Of a stretch of 64,000 nucleotides of DNA, positions 8,587 through 20,073 are shown one piece after another. Origin of the DNA: Tistlia sp040905785. GTDB taxonomy: Bacteria > Pseudomonadota > Alphaproteobacteria > Kiloniellales > DSM-21159. Every line of letters starts with the position of its first letter. The stretch's first letter is position 1. Below the pieces are notes generated by a model. The model was not told the DNA's origin and did no database searches. It worked only from the letters and a program-made list of their open reading frames with translations. The stretch covers positions 6,072 through 70,071 of the forward strand of contig NZ_JBBDQW010000089.1 in assembly GCF_040905785.1 (NCBI RefSeq), given 5' to 3'. Both the position numbers and the translations under genes were made by a program.

Positions 8587-9699
8587 TCAGCCCTCCAGCA
8601 GCACGAATCCTGCGGTGAAGCCGGGCCCGAGCGCGGCCAGCAGGTGGCGCCCGGCGAGGCCGCGCTCCAGCTTGCGCGCGAGCGCGAAGAGCACCGTCGG
8701 GCCGGACATGTTGCCGTAGCGCTCCAGCACCGCCCGCTCGTCGGCCAGGGCCGCCTCCGGCAGGTCGAGCGACTGGGCGAGGGCCGCCAGCACCTTGGCC
8801 CCGCCGGGATGCAGGACGTAGCCGTCGAGGTCGGCGCGGCGCAGGCCGCGGCCGGCCAGGAAGGCGTCGGCCGCCGGGCCGAAGCGCTTGCGCGCGACCC
8901 GCGGGATGTCGGCCGAGAACAGCACGCCCAGGCCGTCGTCCTCGACGTGCCAACCCATGACTTCCAGGCTGTCCGGCCAGCGCCGCTCGCCCCAGGCGAC
9001 CACCCGCGGGGCCAGGCCCGACGTTTCGCCCGCCGGTTCTGAGGGGGCCTCCGTCGAGAGCAACGCCGCCGCGGCACCGTCGGCGAAGAGGGCGCAGGCG
9101 ATGATGTTGCTCTTGGAGTGGTCCTCCGGCCGGAAGGTCTGGGTGCAGAGCTCGAGCGAGAGCAGCAGCACCCGCGATCCGGGCTCGGCGCGCGCCAGGG
9201 CCGCGGCGCGCGCCAGGCCGAGGGCGCCGCCGGCACAGCCCAGCCCGAACACCGGCAGGCGCTGCAGGTCCTGGCGGAAGTCGAGGCGGTCCATCAGCAC
9301 GGCGTCGAGCGAGGGCACGGTGAAGCCGGTCGTGCAGGTCACCACCAGGGCGTCGACCGCGTCGGCGGTCAGCCCGGCCCCGGCCAGGCAGTCGAGGATC
9401 GCCCGCTCGGCGAGCGGCGGCGCGGTCTCCAGGAAGTCGGCGTGGCGCTCGCGCCAGCCGCGCGGTCGGGCGAGGCGCTCGAGCGGCAGGGCCGAGCGGC
9501 GCTCCGCGATGCCGGCATTGGCGAAGGCCGGCAGCAGGCGCAGCACCTCGCTGTCGGCGGCGTCGAAGATCTCGGCCGCGAAGGCCTCGACCGAAGCGCG
9601 GTCCAGGCGATGCTCCGGCACCGCCGTCGCCAGCGACAGCAGGCGCGGCGCAGCGCCGTCCAGCGGGAAGGGGCGGGCCGGGCGTGGTCCGGAAGCCAT
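8587..9699 (-). CDS. Type III polyketide synthase (chalcone/alkylpyrone synthase family)
   Basis: This 370-residue homodimeric thiolase-fold enzyme condenses an acyl-CoA starter with malonyl-CoA units. The Cys-His-Asn triad is visible: GLGCAGG (nucleophile), LHPGGAKVL and YGNMSGPTVLF. The length fits the family, with normal spacing from the N-terminal LATAVPEHR to the C-terminal GPGFTAGF. It is followed, one base apart, by an ICMT-like methyltransferase, the arrangement seen in bpsA-bpsB loci that make methylated alkylpyrones. The likely product is therefore an alkylpyrone or alkylresorcinol-type lipid, though the starter unit cannot be read from sequence. It is divergent from the dehalogenase-like gene, with a 107-bp shared intergenic region. 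Confidence 0.9.
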   Translation of the reverse strand: MASGPRPARPFPLDGAAPRLLSLATAVPEHRLDRASVEAFAAEIFDAADSEVLRLLPAFANAGIAERRSALPLERLARPRGWRERHADFLETAPPLAERAILDCLAGAGLTADAVDALVVTCTTGFTVPSLDAVLMDRLDFRQDLQRLPVFGLGCAGGALGLARAAALARAEPGSRVLLLSLELCTQTFRPEDHSKSNIIACALFADGAAAALLSTEAPSEPAGETSGLAPRVVAWGERRWPDSLEVMGWHVEDDGLGVLFSADIPRVARKRFGPAADAFLAGRGLRRADLDGYVLHPGGAKVLAALAQSLDLPEAALADERAVLERYGNMSGPTVLFALARKLERGLAGRHLLAALGPGFTAGFVLLEG

Positions 9700-9806
9700 T
9701 GTGCGGTTATGCTCCTCGTGCAGCGCAGCGCCCGTCTCTCAACCCCGGCTGCAACGCCGGGCGGGCAGGGATCGCCAGGGGGTAACGACAGAGGGGTAAC
9801 GGCAAG

Positions 9807-10676
9807 GTGTTCGAGGGGTTCGAATCCAGGTGCGTGGCGACCTCGGGCGCCGAGATCCAGCTGCGCCTCGGCGGCGAGGGGCCGCCGCTGGTGCTGCTGC
9901 ACGGCTACCCGCAGACCCACGCGATCTGGCATCGCATGGCGCCGACGCTGGCCGAGCGCTTCACCGTAGTCTGCCCGGACCTGCGCGGCTACGGCGACAG
10001 CTCCAAGCCGCCGGGCGGCGGCGACCACTCGACCTACGCCAAGCGCGCCCTGGCGCGCGACGTGGTCGAGGTCATGGAGGCGCTCGGCTTCCTGCGCTTC
10101 GCGGCGGCCGGCCACGACCGCGGCGGGCGCGTGCTGCATCGCCTGGCGCTCGACCATCCGCAGCGCCTGACCCGCGCGGCGCTGCTCGACATCGCGCCGA
10201 CCCGGGCGATGTACCGGCGCACCGACCAAGCCTTCGCGACCGCCTACTTCCACTGGTTCTTCCTGATCCAGCCCTATGACCTGCCGGAGCGCATGATCGG
10301 CGCCGACCCCGACGGCTGGCTGCAGGCCTGCCTCGACCGCTGGGGCGGCGACCCGGCGGCCTTCGACCCGGCGGCGGTCGCCGAGTACAAGCGCTGCTTC
10401 CGCGAGCCGGCGGCGATCCACGCCTCCTGCGAGGACTACCGGGCCGGGGCCAGCATCGACCTGGCGCAGGACGCGGCCGACGAGAAGCTTCTGGTCGAAT
10501 GCCCGCTGCTCGTGCTCTGGGGCGAGCGCGGCTTCGTCGGCCGCAGCCTGGAGCCGCTGGCGCTGTGGCGCGCGGTCGCCGAGCGGGTCGAGGGCGAGGC
10601 GCTGCCCTGCGGCCATTTCCTGCCCGAGGAGGCGCCGGAGGCGACCCTGGCGGCTTTCCGGGCGTTCTTCGGGTGA
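9807..10676 (+). CDS. Alpha/beta-hydrolase, fluoroacetate/haloacetate dehalogenase-like
   Basis: This 289-residue alpha/beta-hydrolase matches the fluoroacetate dehalogenase subgroup. The nucleophile motif GHDRGGR gives Asp104 with Arg105 and Arg108 for carboxylate binding. Asp128 (LLDIAPT) and His270 (CGHFLPEE) complete the triad. The halide pocket residues His149, Trp150 (FHWFF) and Tyr211 are all present, at almost the same numbering as I recall for the Burkholderia FA1 enzyme. The oxyanion motif HGYPQTH is also present. The predicted reaction is haloacetate to glycolate plus halide. The natural substrate may instead be another short alpha-halo acid or an ester. The GTG start is preceded by GAGGGG. 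Confidence 0.82.
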   Translation: MFEGFESRCVATSGAEIQLRLGGEGPPLVLLHGYPQTHAIWHRMAPTLAERFTVVCPDLRGYGDSSKPPGGGDHSTYAKRALARDVVEVMEALGFLRFAAAGHDRGGRVLHRLALDHPQRLTRAALLDIAPTRAMYRRTDQAFATAYFHWFFLIQPYDLPERMIGADPDGWLQACLDRWGGDPAAFDPAAVAEYKRCFREPAAIHASCEDYRAGASIDLAQDAADEKLLVECPLLVLWGERGFVGRSLEPLALWRAVAERVEGEALPCGHFLPEEAPEATLAAFRAFFG

Positions 10677-10743
10677 GCGGCGCTATAGCGCTCCGGCGCG
10701 CGTGGGCCATATAAGCAACGGAACTGTCGGTTCGGGATCCTTG

Positions 10744-12225
10744 ATGCGGAAGAGCAGGTACGAGCGGCCCGGGGGCGACCCCCTGTCCAAGCTGACGCGC
10801 CGCCGCGGCTTCGTCGGCCGCATCCGCAACTATTTCCTGGCCGGCCTGCTGGTCACGGCGCCGCTGGCGATCACCGTCTGGCTGGCCTGGGGCGTCGTCG
10901 CCTTCGTCGACGAGACCGTGCTGCCGATGTTCCCGGCGCGCTGGAACCCCGACACCTACCTGCCCTTTTCGGTGCCCGGCATCGGCGTCGTCCTGACCCT
11001 GGCCTTCGTCACTCTGGTCGGCGTCGTCGCCGCGGGCTACCTGGGGCGCCTGGCGACCGGCTACGGCGAGCGCCTGCTGGCCCGCGTGCCGGTGGTCCGC
11101 AGCATCTACTCGGCGACCAAGCAGATTCTGCAGACGGTCTTGGCCCAGCGCTCCCAGGCGTTTCGCCAGGTCGTGCTGGTCCAGTACCCCTACCAGGGCT
11201 GCTGGTCGATAGGCTTCGTCACCGCCGAGGGCCGCGGCGAGATCCAGCGGGTGACCAGCGACGAGGTCGTGGCGGTCTTCATCCCGGCCGTGCCGAACCC
11301 GACCACGGGCTTCCTGCTGTTCGTGCCGCGCGAGGAGGTCAATACCCTCGACATCTCGGTCGAGCAGGGGCTGAAGCTGGTGATCTCCGGCGGTATCGTC
11401 GTGCCCGATCCTGACGAGCGGCCGAGCGCGCTCGCCCTGGCGCCGCCGCCGCCGCCGCGCCGCCTCGGCCCGCTGGCCAAGCTGCGCAACTACTTCCTGG
11501 CCGGACTGCTGGTCACCGCGCCCTTCGCGATCACCCTCTGGCTGGCGGCGCGCGTGGTCGCCTTCGTCGATGCGCGGATCGTCTCCCCGATCCCGATCGT
11601 GTGGCGCCCGGGCTACCTGCTGGCGCAGGCCTTCCACGGCTACGTGGCGCCGCTGCTGCCGGCCGACTGGCGCGTCGCCCAGTGGGTGCCGCCCGAAGGC
11701 ATCGGCCTGGACATCCCGGGGCTCGGCCTGCTGATCGTGTTCCTCGGGCTGACCCTGATCGGCCTGCTGGCCGCCGGACTGATCGGCCGCTCGCTGATGC
11801 GCGCCACCCACTGGGCGCTGTCGCGCGTGCCGATCGTCGGCTCGGTCTACGGTGCGCTCAAGCAGATCCTCGAGACGGTCATGGCGGCGCGCTCCGACGC
11901 ATTTCGCGAATGCGTCCTGTTCCAGTACCCGCGCCGCGGCGTCTGGGCGATCGGCTTCATCACCGGCAAGACCGAGGGCCACGTCCAGGAGCTGACCGAG
12001 GGCCACGTCATCAACGTCTTCCTGCCGACGACGCCGAACCCGACCTCCGGCTTCCTGATGTTCGTGCCGGAGGCGGAGGTCATTCACCTGTCGATGACGG
12101 TCGAGGAGGGCCTGAAGATGGTCGTCTCCGGCGGCATCGTGACCCCCACCGACCACGCCGCCCCCGACGCCGCCCCCGACGCCCCGCCGCCGCTCCCCGA
12201 CCGCCAGGCCGCCAGCGGCGACTGA
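10744..12225 (+). CDS. Tandem DUF502 membrane protein (two fused units)
   Basis: The protein (493 residues from the ATG chosen here) contains two complete DUF502 units. Each begins with a conserved NYFLAGLLVTAP stretch (about residues 28 and 248), has two transmembrane helices, then an IYxxxKQI-like segment, FVPxxEV and a VxxGLK-VSGGI end. The units are offset by about 220 residues and joined by a Pro-rich linker; a Pro/Ala-rich tail follows. DUF502 proteins are usually single units of about 200-230 residues, so this is a fusion or internal duplication. Its biochemical function is unknown. DUF502 genes are often neighbours of recG/mfd in alphaproteobacteria, as here. In-frame GTG/TTG starts 3-42 bp upstream are possible. 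Confidence 0.88.
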   Translation: MRKSRYERPGGDPLSKLTRRRGFVGRIRNYFLAGLLVTAPLAITVWLAWGVVAFVDETVLPMFPARWNPDTYLPFSVPGIGVVLTLAFVTLVGVVAAGYLGRLATGYGERLLARVPVVRSIYSATKQILQTVLAQRSQAFRQVVLVQYPYQGCWSIGFVTAEGRGEIQRVTSDEVVAVFIPAVPNPTTGFLLFVPREEVNTLDISVEQGLKLVISGGIVVPDPDERPSALALAPPPPPRRLGPLAKLRNYFLAGLLVTAPFAITLWLAARVVAFVDARIVSPIPIVWRPGYLLAQAFHGYVAPLLPADWRVAQWVPPEGIGLDIPGLGLLIVFLGLTLIGLLAAGLIGRSLMRATHWALSRVPIVGSVYGALKQILETVMAARSDAFRECVLFQYPRRGVWAIGFITGKTEGHVQELTEGHVINVFLPTTPNPTSGFLMFVPEAEVIHLSMTVEEGLKMVVSGGIVTPTDHAAPDAAPDAPPPLPDRQAASGD

Positions 12226-12282
12226 CGCGGCCGGCGGCTCGAGGCCCTCGGGCGCAGTCATCCCCGCGCAGGCGCCACTCGC

Positions 12283-12411
12283 GTCGTCATTCCCGCGCCA
12301 GCCCCAACAGAATCGTCATCCCCGCGCAGGTGCCACCCACGTCGTCCCCGCATCGGCCCCACCTCAAGTCGTCATCCCCGCGCCAGCCCCAACAGAATCG
12401 TCATCCCCGCG
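12283..12411. repeat. 44-bp direct repeat, two copies
   Basis: Copies at 12283-12326 and 12368-12411 differ by one base (CATTCCCG versus CATCCCCG). Each contains two GTCATYCCCGCG modules flanking CCCCAACAGAATC. The second copy runs directly into the left arm of the inverted repeat. Confidence 0.85.
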
Positions 12412-12507
12412 AAAGCGGGGATCCATACGCCAGTACCGCAAGCGCGGACCCAGCGGGGTTCGTGCCGGCCTCGCATACCCATGGATCCCCGCTTTCGCGG
12501 GGATGAC
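12400..12507. repeat. 27-bp exact inverted repeat of a REP-like palindrome
   Basis: The left arm at 12400-12426 (core CCCCGCGAAAGCGGGG) is the exact reverse complement of the right arm at 12481-12507. Each arm is also a hairpin by itself (CCCCGC-GAAA-GCGGGG). The 54-bp spacer has no coding character. The GTCATCCCCGCGAAAGCGGG module is a common dispersed palindromic repeat type in proteobacteria. Confidence 0.88.
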
Positions 12508-12575
12508 GGGGCAGAACGGGGATGTCGGCAAAGAACGGGAAGGACAGCAAACAGCGAAAACGGCAGCAGGCCGCC

Positions 12576-14651
12576 TCAGCCCGAGCGCAGGTAGCGGATC
12601 GCCTGGTCGCGCTCGAAGAGGTAGAGCAGGCAGCGCAGGGCCTGGCCGCGCGGGCCCGAGAGCTCGGGGTCGCGCTCCAGGATCAGGGCGACGTCGTCGC
12701 GCGCCACGGCCAGCAGGTCGGCGTGCAGGGCGAGGTCGGCGAGGCGGAACTGCGGCAGGCCGGACTGGCGGGTTCCGAGCAGCTCGCCGGCGCCGCGCAG
12801 CTCCAGGTCCTTCTCGGCGATGCGGAAGCCGTCGTCGGTCTCGCGCATCACCTCCAGGCGCTCGCGCGCGGTCTCGCCGAGCGGGCCGCGGTAGAGCAGC
12901 AGACAGGTCGCGGCGCGCCGGCCGCGGCCGATGCGGCCGCGCAGCTGGTGCAGCTGGGCGAGGCCGAAGCGCTCGGCCTGCTCGATCACCATGACCGTCG
13001 CCGCCGGCACGTCGACGCCGACCTCGATCACCGTGGTCGCGACCAGCAGGTCGGCGGAGCCGCTCGCGAAGGCGGCCATGGCGGCGTCCTTCTCGGCGCC
13101 CTTGAGGCGGCCGTGGACCAGGGCGACCCTGCCGGGGAAGCGCTGCTCGAGGACCCGGAAGCGCTCCTCGGCCGCGGCCTGGTCGCCGAGCTCGGACTCC
13201 TCGACCAGCGGGCAGACCCAGAAGACCTTGCCGCCCGCCGCCATGGCGCGCCCGGCGGCCTCGATCACCTGCTCCAGGCGTTCGAGCGGGATCGTGCGGG
13301 TGTCGACCGGCCGGCGGCCCGCCGGCTTCTCGGTCAGGCGCGAGACGTCCATGTCGCCGTAGGCGGTCAGCTCCAGGGTCCGCGGGATCGGCGTCGCGGT
13401 CATCACCAGCACGTCGGCGGCGGCGCTCTTGGAGGAGAGCTGCAGGCGCTGGTGGACGCCGAAGCGGTGCTGCTCGTCGACCACGGCCAGGGCCAGGTCG
13501 GCGAAGGCGACCTCCTCCTGGAACAGCGCGTGGGTGCCGACCGCGATCGCCGTCCGCCCGTCGGCCAGGCGCTCCAGGATCGCGGCGCGAGTCTTGCCCT
13601 TCTCGCGGCCGGTCAGCAGCGCGACCTCGACGCCGGCCGCCGCGGCCAGCGGCTCGACGGTCGCCAGGTGCTGGCGCGCCAGGATCTCGGTCGGCGCCAT
13701 CAGCGCCGCCTGGGCGCCGCTCTCGACGGCGTTGAGCATGGCGAGCAGGGCGACGACCGTCTTGCCGCTGCCGACGTCGCCCTGGAGCAGGCGCAGCATC
13801 TTCAGCGGCTGCGCCATGTCGGCGCGGATCTCCTCGAGCGCGCCCTGCTGCGAGGCGGTCAGCGCGAAGGGCAGGGCGGCGACGACCTTGCCGGCCAGGC
13901 GCCCGTCGCCGCGGATCGCGCGGCCGCGGGCCTGACGCTGCCGGCGGCGCACCAGGGCGAGGGCGAGCTGGTTGGCCAGCAGCTCGTCGTAGGCGAGGCG
14001 CGCGCGCGCCGGCGCCAGCGGCGAGAGGTCCTCGGCCTCGCCGGGCGCGTGGGCGCTCTTCAGGGCCTCGAGCCAGCCGCTCCACTGCCGGCGCTTCAGC
14101 CAGGCCGGGTCCTGCCATTCGGGCAGCGAGGGCGCGCGGGCGACGGCCGCCTGGGCCGCCTTCCAGACGACCTTGGGCTGCAGGCCGGCGGTCAGCGGGT
14201 AGACCGCCTCGACCGCCGGCAGGTCGCCCTCCTCCAGGCCGGTGACGTAATCGGGATGGGCCATCTGCGGCCGCCCGTTGAAGACCTCGACCCGCCCGCT
14301 GACCCGGCGCTTCTCGCCGCGCGGCAGCAGCTTCGACAGCCAGTCGCCGCGCGCGTGGAACCAGACCAGCTCGATGAAGCCGCTCTCGTCGCGCGCCCGG
14401 ACGCGGTAGGGCTGGCGCGCGCGGCCGGGCAGGTGCTCCTCGATCGTGAGCGTCAGGGTCGCGACGCGGCCGGGCTCGGCCTCGGCGACGCTGGGCCGGT
14501 AGCGCCGGTCGACCAGGCTCGCCGGCAGGTGCCAGCAGAGGTCGACGACGCGCGGGCCGGCCAGGCGCTGGAACAGCTTGGCGAGCCGCGGCCCGACGCC
14601 GGGCAGCGTCTCGATCTCGGCGAACAGCGGGTTGAGCAGGCTGGGGCGCAA
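12576..14651 (-). CDS. recG: ATP-dependent DNA helicase RecG
   Basis: This 691-residue helicase remodels stalled replication forks and Holliday junctions. The N-terminal wedge/OB domain (about 1-250) starts with ETLPGVGPRLAKLFQRL. The helicase core has Walker A GDVGSGKT near residue 295, the RecG/Mfd-type DEQHRFG box near 395, and motif VI-like LRGRIGRG. The C-terminal region carries GTRQSGLPQFRLADL, typical of RecG. Length is normal for the family. It is divergent from sdhE-mfd and convergent with the DUF502 gene, and the stop sits just beside the palindromic repeats. Confidence 0.97.
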   Translation of the reverse strand: MRPSLLNPLFAEIETLPGVGPRLAKLFQRLAGPRVVDLCWHLPASLVDRRYRPSVAEAEPGRVATLTLTIEEHLPGRARQPYRVRARDESGFIELVWFHARGDWLSKLLPRGEKRRVSGRVEVFNGRPQMAHPDYVTGLEEGDLPAVEAVYPLTAGLQPKVVWKAAQAAVARAPSLPEWQDPAWLKRRQWSGWLEALKSAHAPGEAEDLSPLAPARARLAYDELLANQLALALVRRRQRQARGRAIRGDGRLAGKVVAALPFALTASQQGALEEIRADMAQPLKMLRLLQGDVGSGKTVVALLAMLNAVESGAQAALMAPTEILARQHLATVEPLAAAAGVEVALLTGREKGKTRAAILERLADGRTAIAVGTHALFQEEVAFADLALAVVDEQHRFGVHQRLQLSSKSAAADVLVMTATPIPRTLELTAYGDMDVSRLTEKPAGRRPVDTRTIPLERLEQVIEAAGRAMAAGGKVFWVCPLVEESELGDQAAAEERFRVLEQRFPGRVALVHGRLKGAEKDAAMAAFASGSADLLVATTVIEVGVDVPAATVMVIEQAERFGLAQLHQLRGRIGRGRRAATCLLLYRGPLGETARERLEVMRETDDGFRIAEKDLELRGAGELLGTRQSGLPQFRLADLALHADLLAVARDDVALILERDPELSGPRGQALRCLLYLFERDQAIRYLRSG

Positions 14652-14782
14652 GGGTCGGATCCGGTTCGGCTGGCCCCGTGCCAGGAAGCGATGGCAGGGG
14701 GCGTATGGCTGGGTCCGGCAGGCCGTGGGTGACGCGGCGGCAAGGCGGCTCTATATCATGGCGCGATCGAGAGAGAGGGGAA

Positions 14783-15097
14783 ATGACCGGTCAGGATCCG
14801 GCGCGGGAAACCATGCGGGCACAAAGCGCCGAGGCGCCGGAATCGCTCGAGGTCCGGCGCAAGCGCCTGCGCTTCCGCAGTTGGCACCGCGGCACGCGCG
14901 AGATGGACCTGCTGGTCGGCAGCTTCGCCGACCGCCATCTCGCCGGCTTCGATTCGGGCCAGCTCGACCGCTACGAAGCGCTGTTGCTGGAGCCCGATCC
15001 CGATCTGTACAACTGGATGATCGGCGCAGCCGAGCCGCCGGGTGCCCTCGATCACGACGTGATGAAGCTGCTGCGCAGCTTCAAGTACCACCCATAA
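14783..15097 (+). CDS. sdhE: FAD assembly factor SdhE
   Basis: This 104-residue SdhE (YgfY/DUF339) protein helps covalent flavinylation of succinate dehydrogenase SdhA. The diagnostic RGxxE motif is present as HRGTREMDLL, followed by WMIG near the C-terminus. I chose the ATG at 14783 because a purine-rich Shine-Dalgarno (GAGAGAGGGG) lies just upstream and family members are about 90-110 residues. It is followed after 21 bp by mfd, an arrangement common in alphaproteobacteria. Confidence 0.93.
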   Translation: MTGQDPARETMRAQSAEAPESLEVRRKRLRFRSWHRGTREMDLLVGSFADRHLAGFDSGQLDRYEALLLEPDPDLYNWMIGAAEPPGALDHDVMKLLRSFKYHP

Positions 15098-15118
15098 CCT
15101 TCGGACGAACATAAGCTT

Positions 15119-18640
<3,522 letters not shown>

Positions 18641-18714
18641 GGCCGTTAGACCCGACGACAGGCCGCCCGGGGACTCGCGCAGGCGATCCGGCGGGGGCTG
18701 CTCGGACGGCAGGC

Positions 18715-20058
18715 CTAGGCCGAGGCTGGTTCCGGCGTCGCGACGCTCGCGAGAGCCTCGTCCAGCACCTCGACGATCCGGTCGATCTCCGCCTCGGTAA
18801 TGACGTAGGGCGGCGTGATCTGAATCTGGTCGCCGCCGCGGCCGTAGTTGACGTTCGGGTTGCCGACGATCAGCAGCACGCCCCGTTCTCTCGCGGCGGC
18901 GACGACCCGCTCGGCCGTCTTCAGTTCGGCCGGCAGCGGCGCTCTCGTTCCTCGGTCGGCGACCAGTTCGAGGCCGGCGAGCAGGCCTGCGCCACGGATC
19001 TCGCCGATCGTGGTGTGGCGGGTCGCTAGCTCCTGCAGGCGGCGGTGCAGGTAGACCCCCCGCTCGGCGGCGCGTTCGAACAGCCGGTGCGCCTGCATGT
19101 ACTCGAAGACCTTCAGGCCGATGAAGCAGGACAGGGGGTGACCTGCGTAGGTGAAGCCGTGGGTGAATTCGCCGGTGCCGGCGCGGAACGCCTCGACCAC
19201 CCGCTCGGAGGCCAGCACCGCGCCCAACGGGGCGTACCCGCTGCCGATCGTCTTGCCACAGGTGATGATGTCCGCCTCCACACCCCAGCGCGACAGCGCA
19301 AAGGGGCTGCCGGTGCGGCCGTAGCCAACCAGAACCTCGTCGGCGATGAAGAGCACGTCGTAGCGGTCGCAGATCTCCCGGATCCGGCGGTAGTAGTCGT
19401 CGACCGGCATCAGGCCGGTGATCGAGGTGCCGCTGGTCGGCTCGGCGATGAAGGCCGCGACGCTGTCCGGCCCTTCCTGCAGGATGACGCGCTCGAGGTC
19501 GCCGGCGCAGGCCGTGCCGCAGGAGGGATGACTTTTGCCGAAGGGACAGCGGTAGCAATAGGGCGGCACTATGCGCGGCACGCCGCGCAGCATCGGTGCG
19601 AAGGGCTCCTTCCACACGGGCCGGTCGGAGAGCTCCAGCGAAGCCATCGTCACGCCGTGGAAGGCATGACTGCGGGCGACGACCTTGAACTTCGATGGGC
19701 GGCCGCGGTGCAGGTGATATTGCCGCGCCATCTTGAGGGCGGTCTCGGTCGCCTCGGAGCCGCCGGTCACCCAGTAGGCGGCGGCCATCGAGGGCGGCGC
19801 GATTGACAGGAGCGCGGCCGAGAGCTCCTCCTGCCACGGGTGCGTGAAGCTGGCGCCGTAGACATAGGGGATTCGTCCGGCCTGGCCGGCGACCGCGTCC
19901 AGGATCTCCGGCACGCCGTGCCCGATGGCCACGACCGCGGCACCGCCGACCGCGTCGAGATAGCGGCGGCCGTCATCGTCGTAGAGGTAGACGCCCTCGC
20001 CGCGCACAATGCGCCGCGGCGGGTTGTTCAGGTTTCGGTAGAAGACGGGAGAGGTCAT
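18715..20058 (-). CDS. Class III PLP-dependent aminotransferase
   Basis: This 447-residue fold-type I aminotransferase is last in the TRAP operon. Visible features are GGSEATETALKMAR (phosphate and cofactor binding), the Tyr/Cys-rich PPYCYRCPFG segment, FIADEVLVGYGRTG, and the PLP Lys in ITCGKTIGSGYAPLGAV. The protein resembles the clade that contains omega-amino acid, taurine and amine transaminases. It follows dctM by 15 bp, so it probably acts on the compound imported by the TRAP system. The substrate cannot be assigned from sequence. It is convergent with mfd. Confidence 0.9.
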   Translation of the reverse strand: MTSPVFYRNLNNPPRRIVRGEGVYLYDDDGRRYLDAVGGAAVVAIGHGVPEILDAVAGQAGRIPYVYGASFTHPWQEELSAALLSIAPPSMAAAYWVTGGSEATETALKMARQYHLHRGRPSKFKVVARSHAFHGVTMASLELSDRPVWKEPFAPMLRGVPRIVPPYCYRCPFGKSHPSCGTACAGDLERVILQEGPDSVAAFIAEPTSGTSITGLMPVDDYYRRIREICDRYDVLFIADEVLVGYGRTGSPFALSRWGVEADIITCGKTIGSGYAPLGAVLASERVVEAFRAGTGEFTHGFTYAGHPLSCFIGLKVFEYMQAHRLFERAAERGVYLHRRLQELATRHTTIGEIRGAGLLAGLELVADRGTRAPLPAELKTAERVVAAARERGVLLIVGNPNVNYGRGGDQIQITPPYVITEAEIDRIVEVLDEALASVATPEPASA

Positions 20059-20073
20059 GGCAGAGCCTCGGCG

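Larger units (their letters stand above)
12226..12575. other. 350-bp intergenic region of palindromic repeats
   Basis: There is no credible gene here. The stretch lies between convergent DUF502 and recG genes and consists mostly of GTCATCCCCGCG-type modules: a 44-bp direct repeat and a 27-bp exact inverted repeat, listed separately. Convergent position, self-complementary modules and lack of coding character fit a REP/BIME-like element that may also terminate both flanking genes. Confidence 0.75.
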
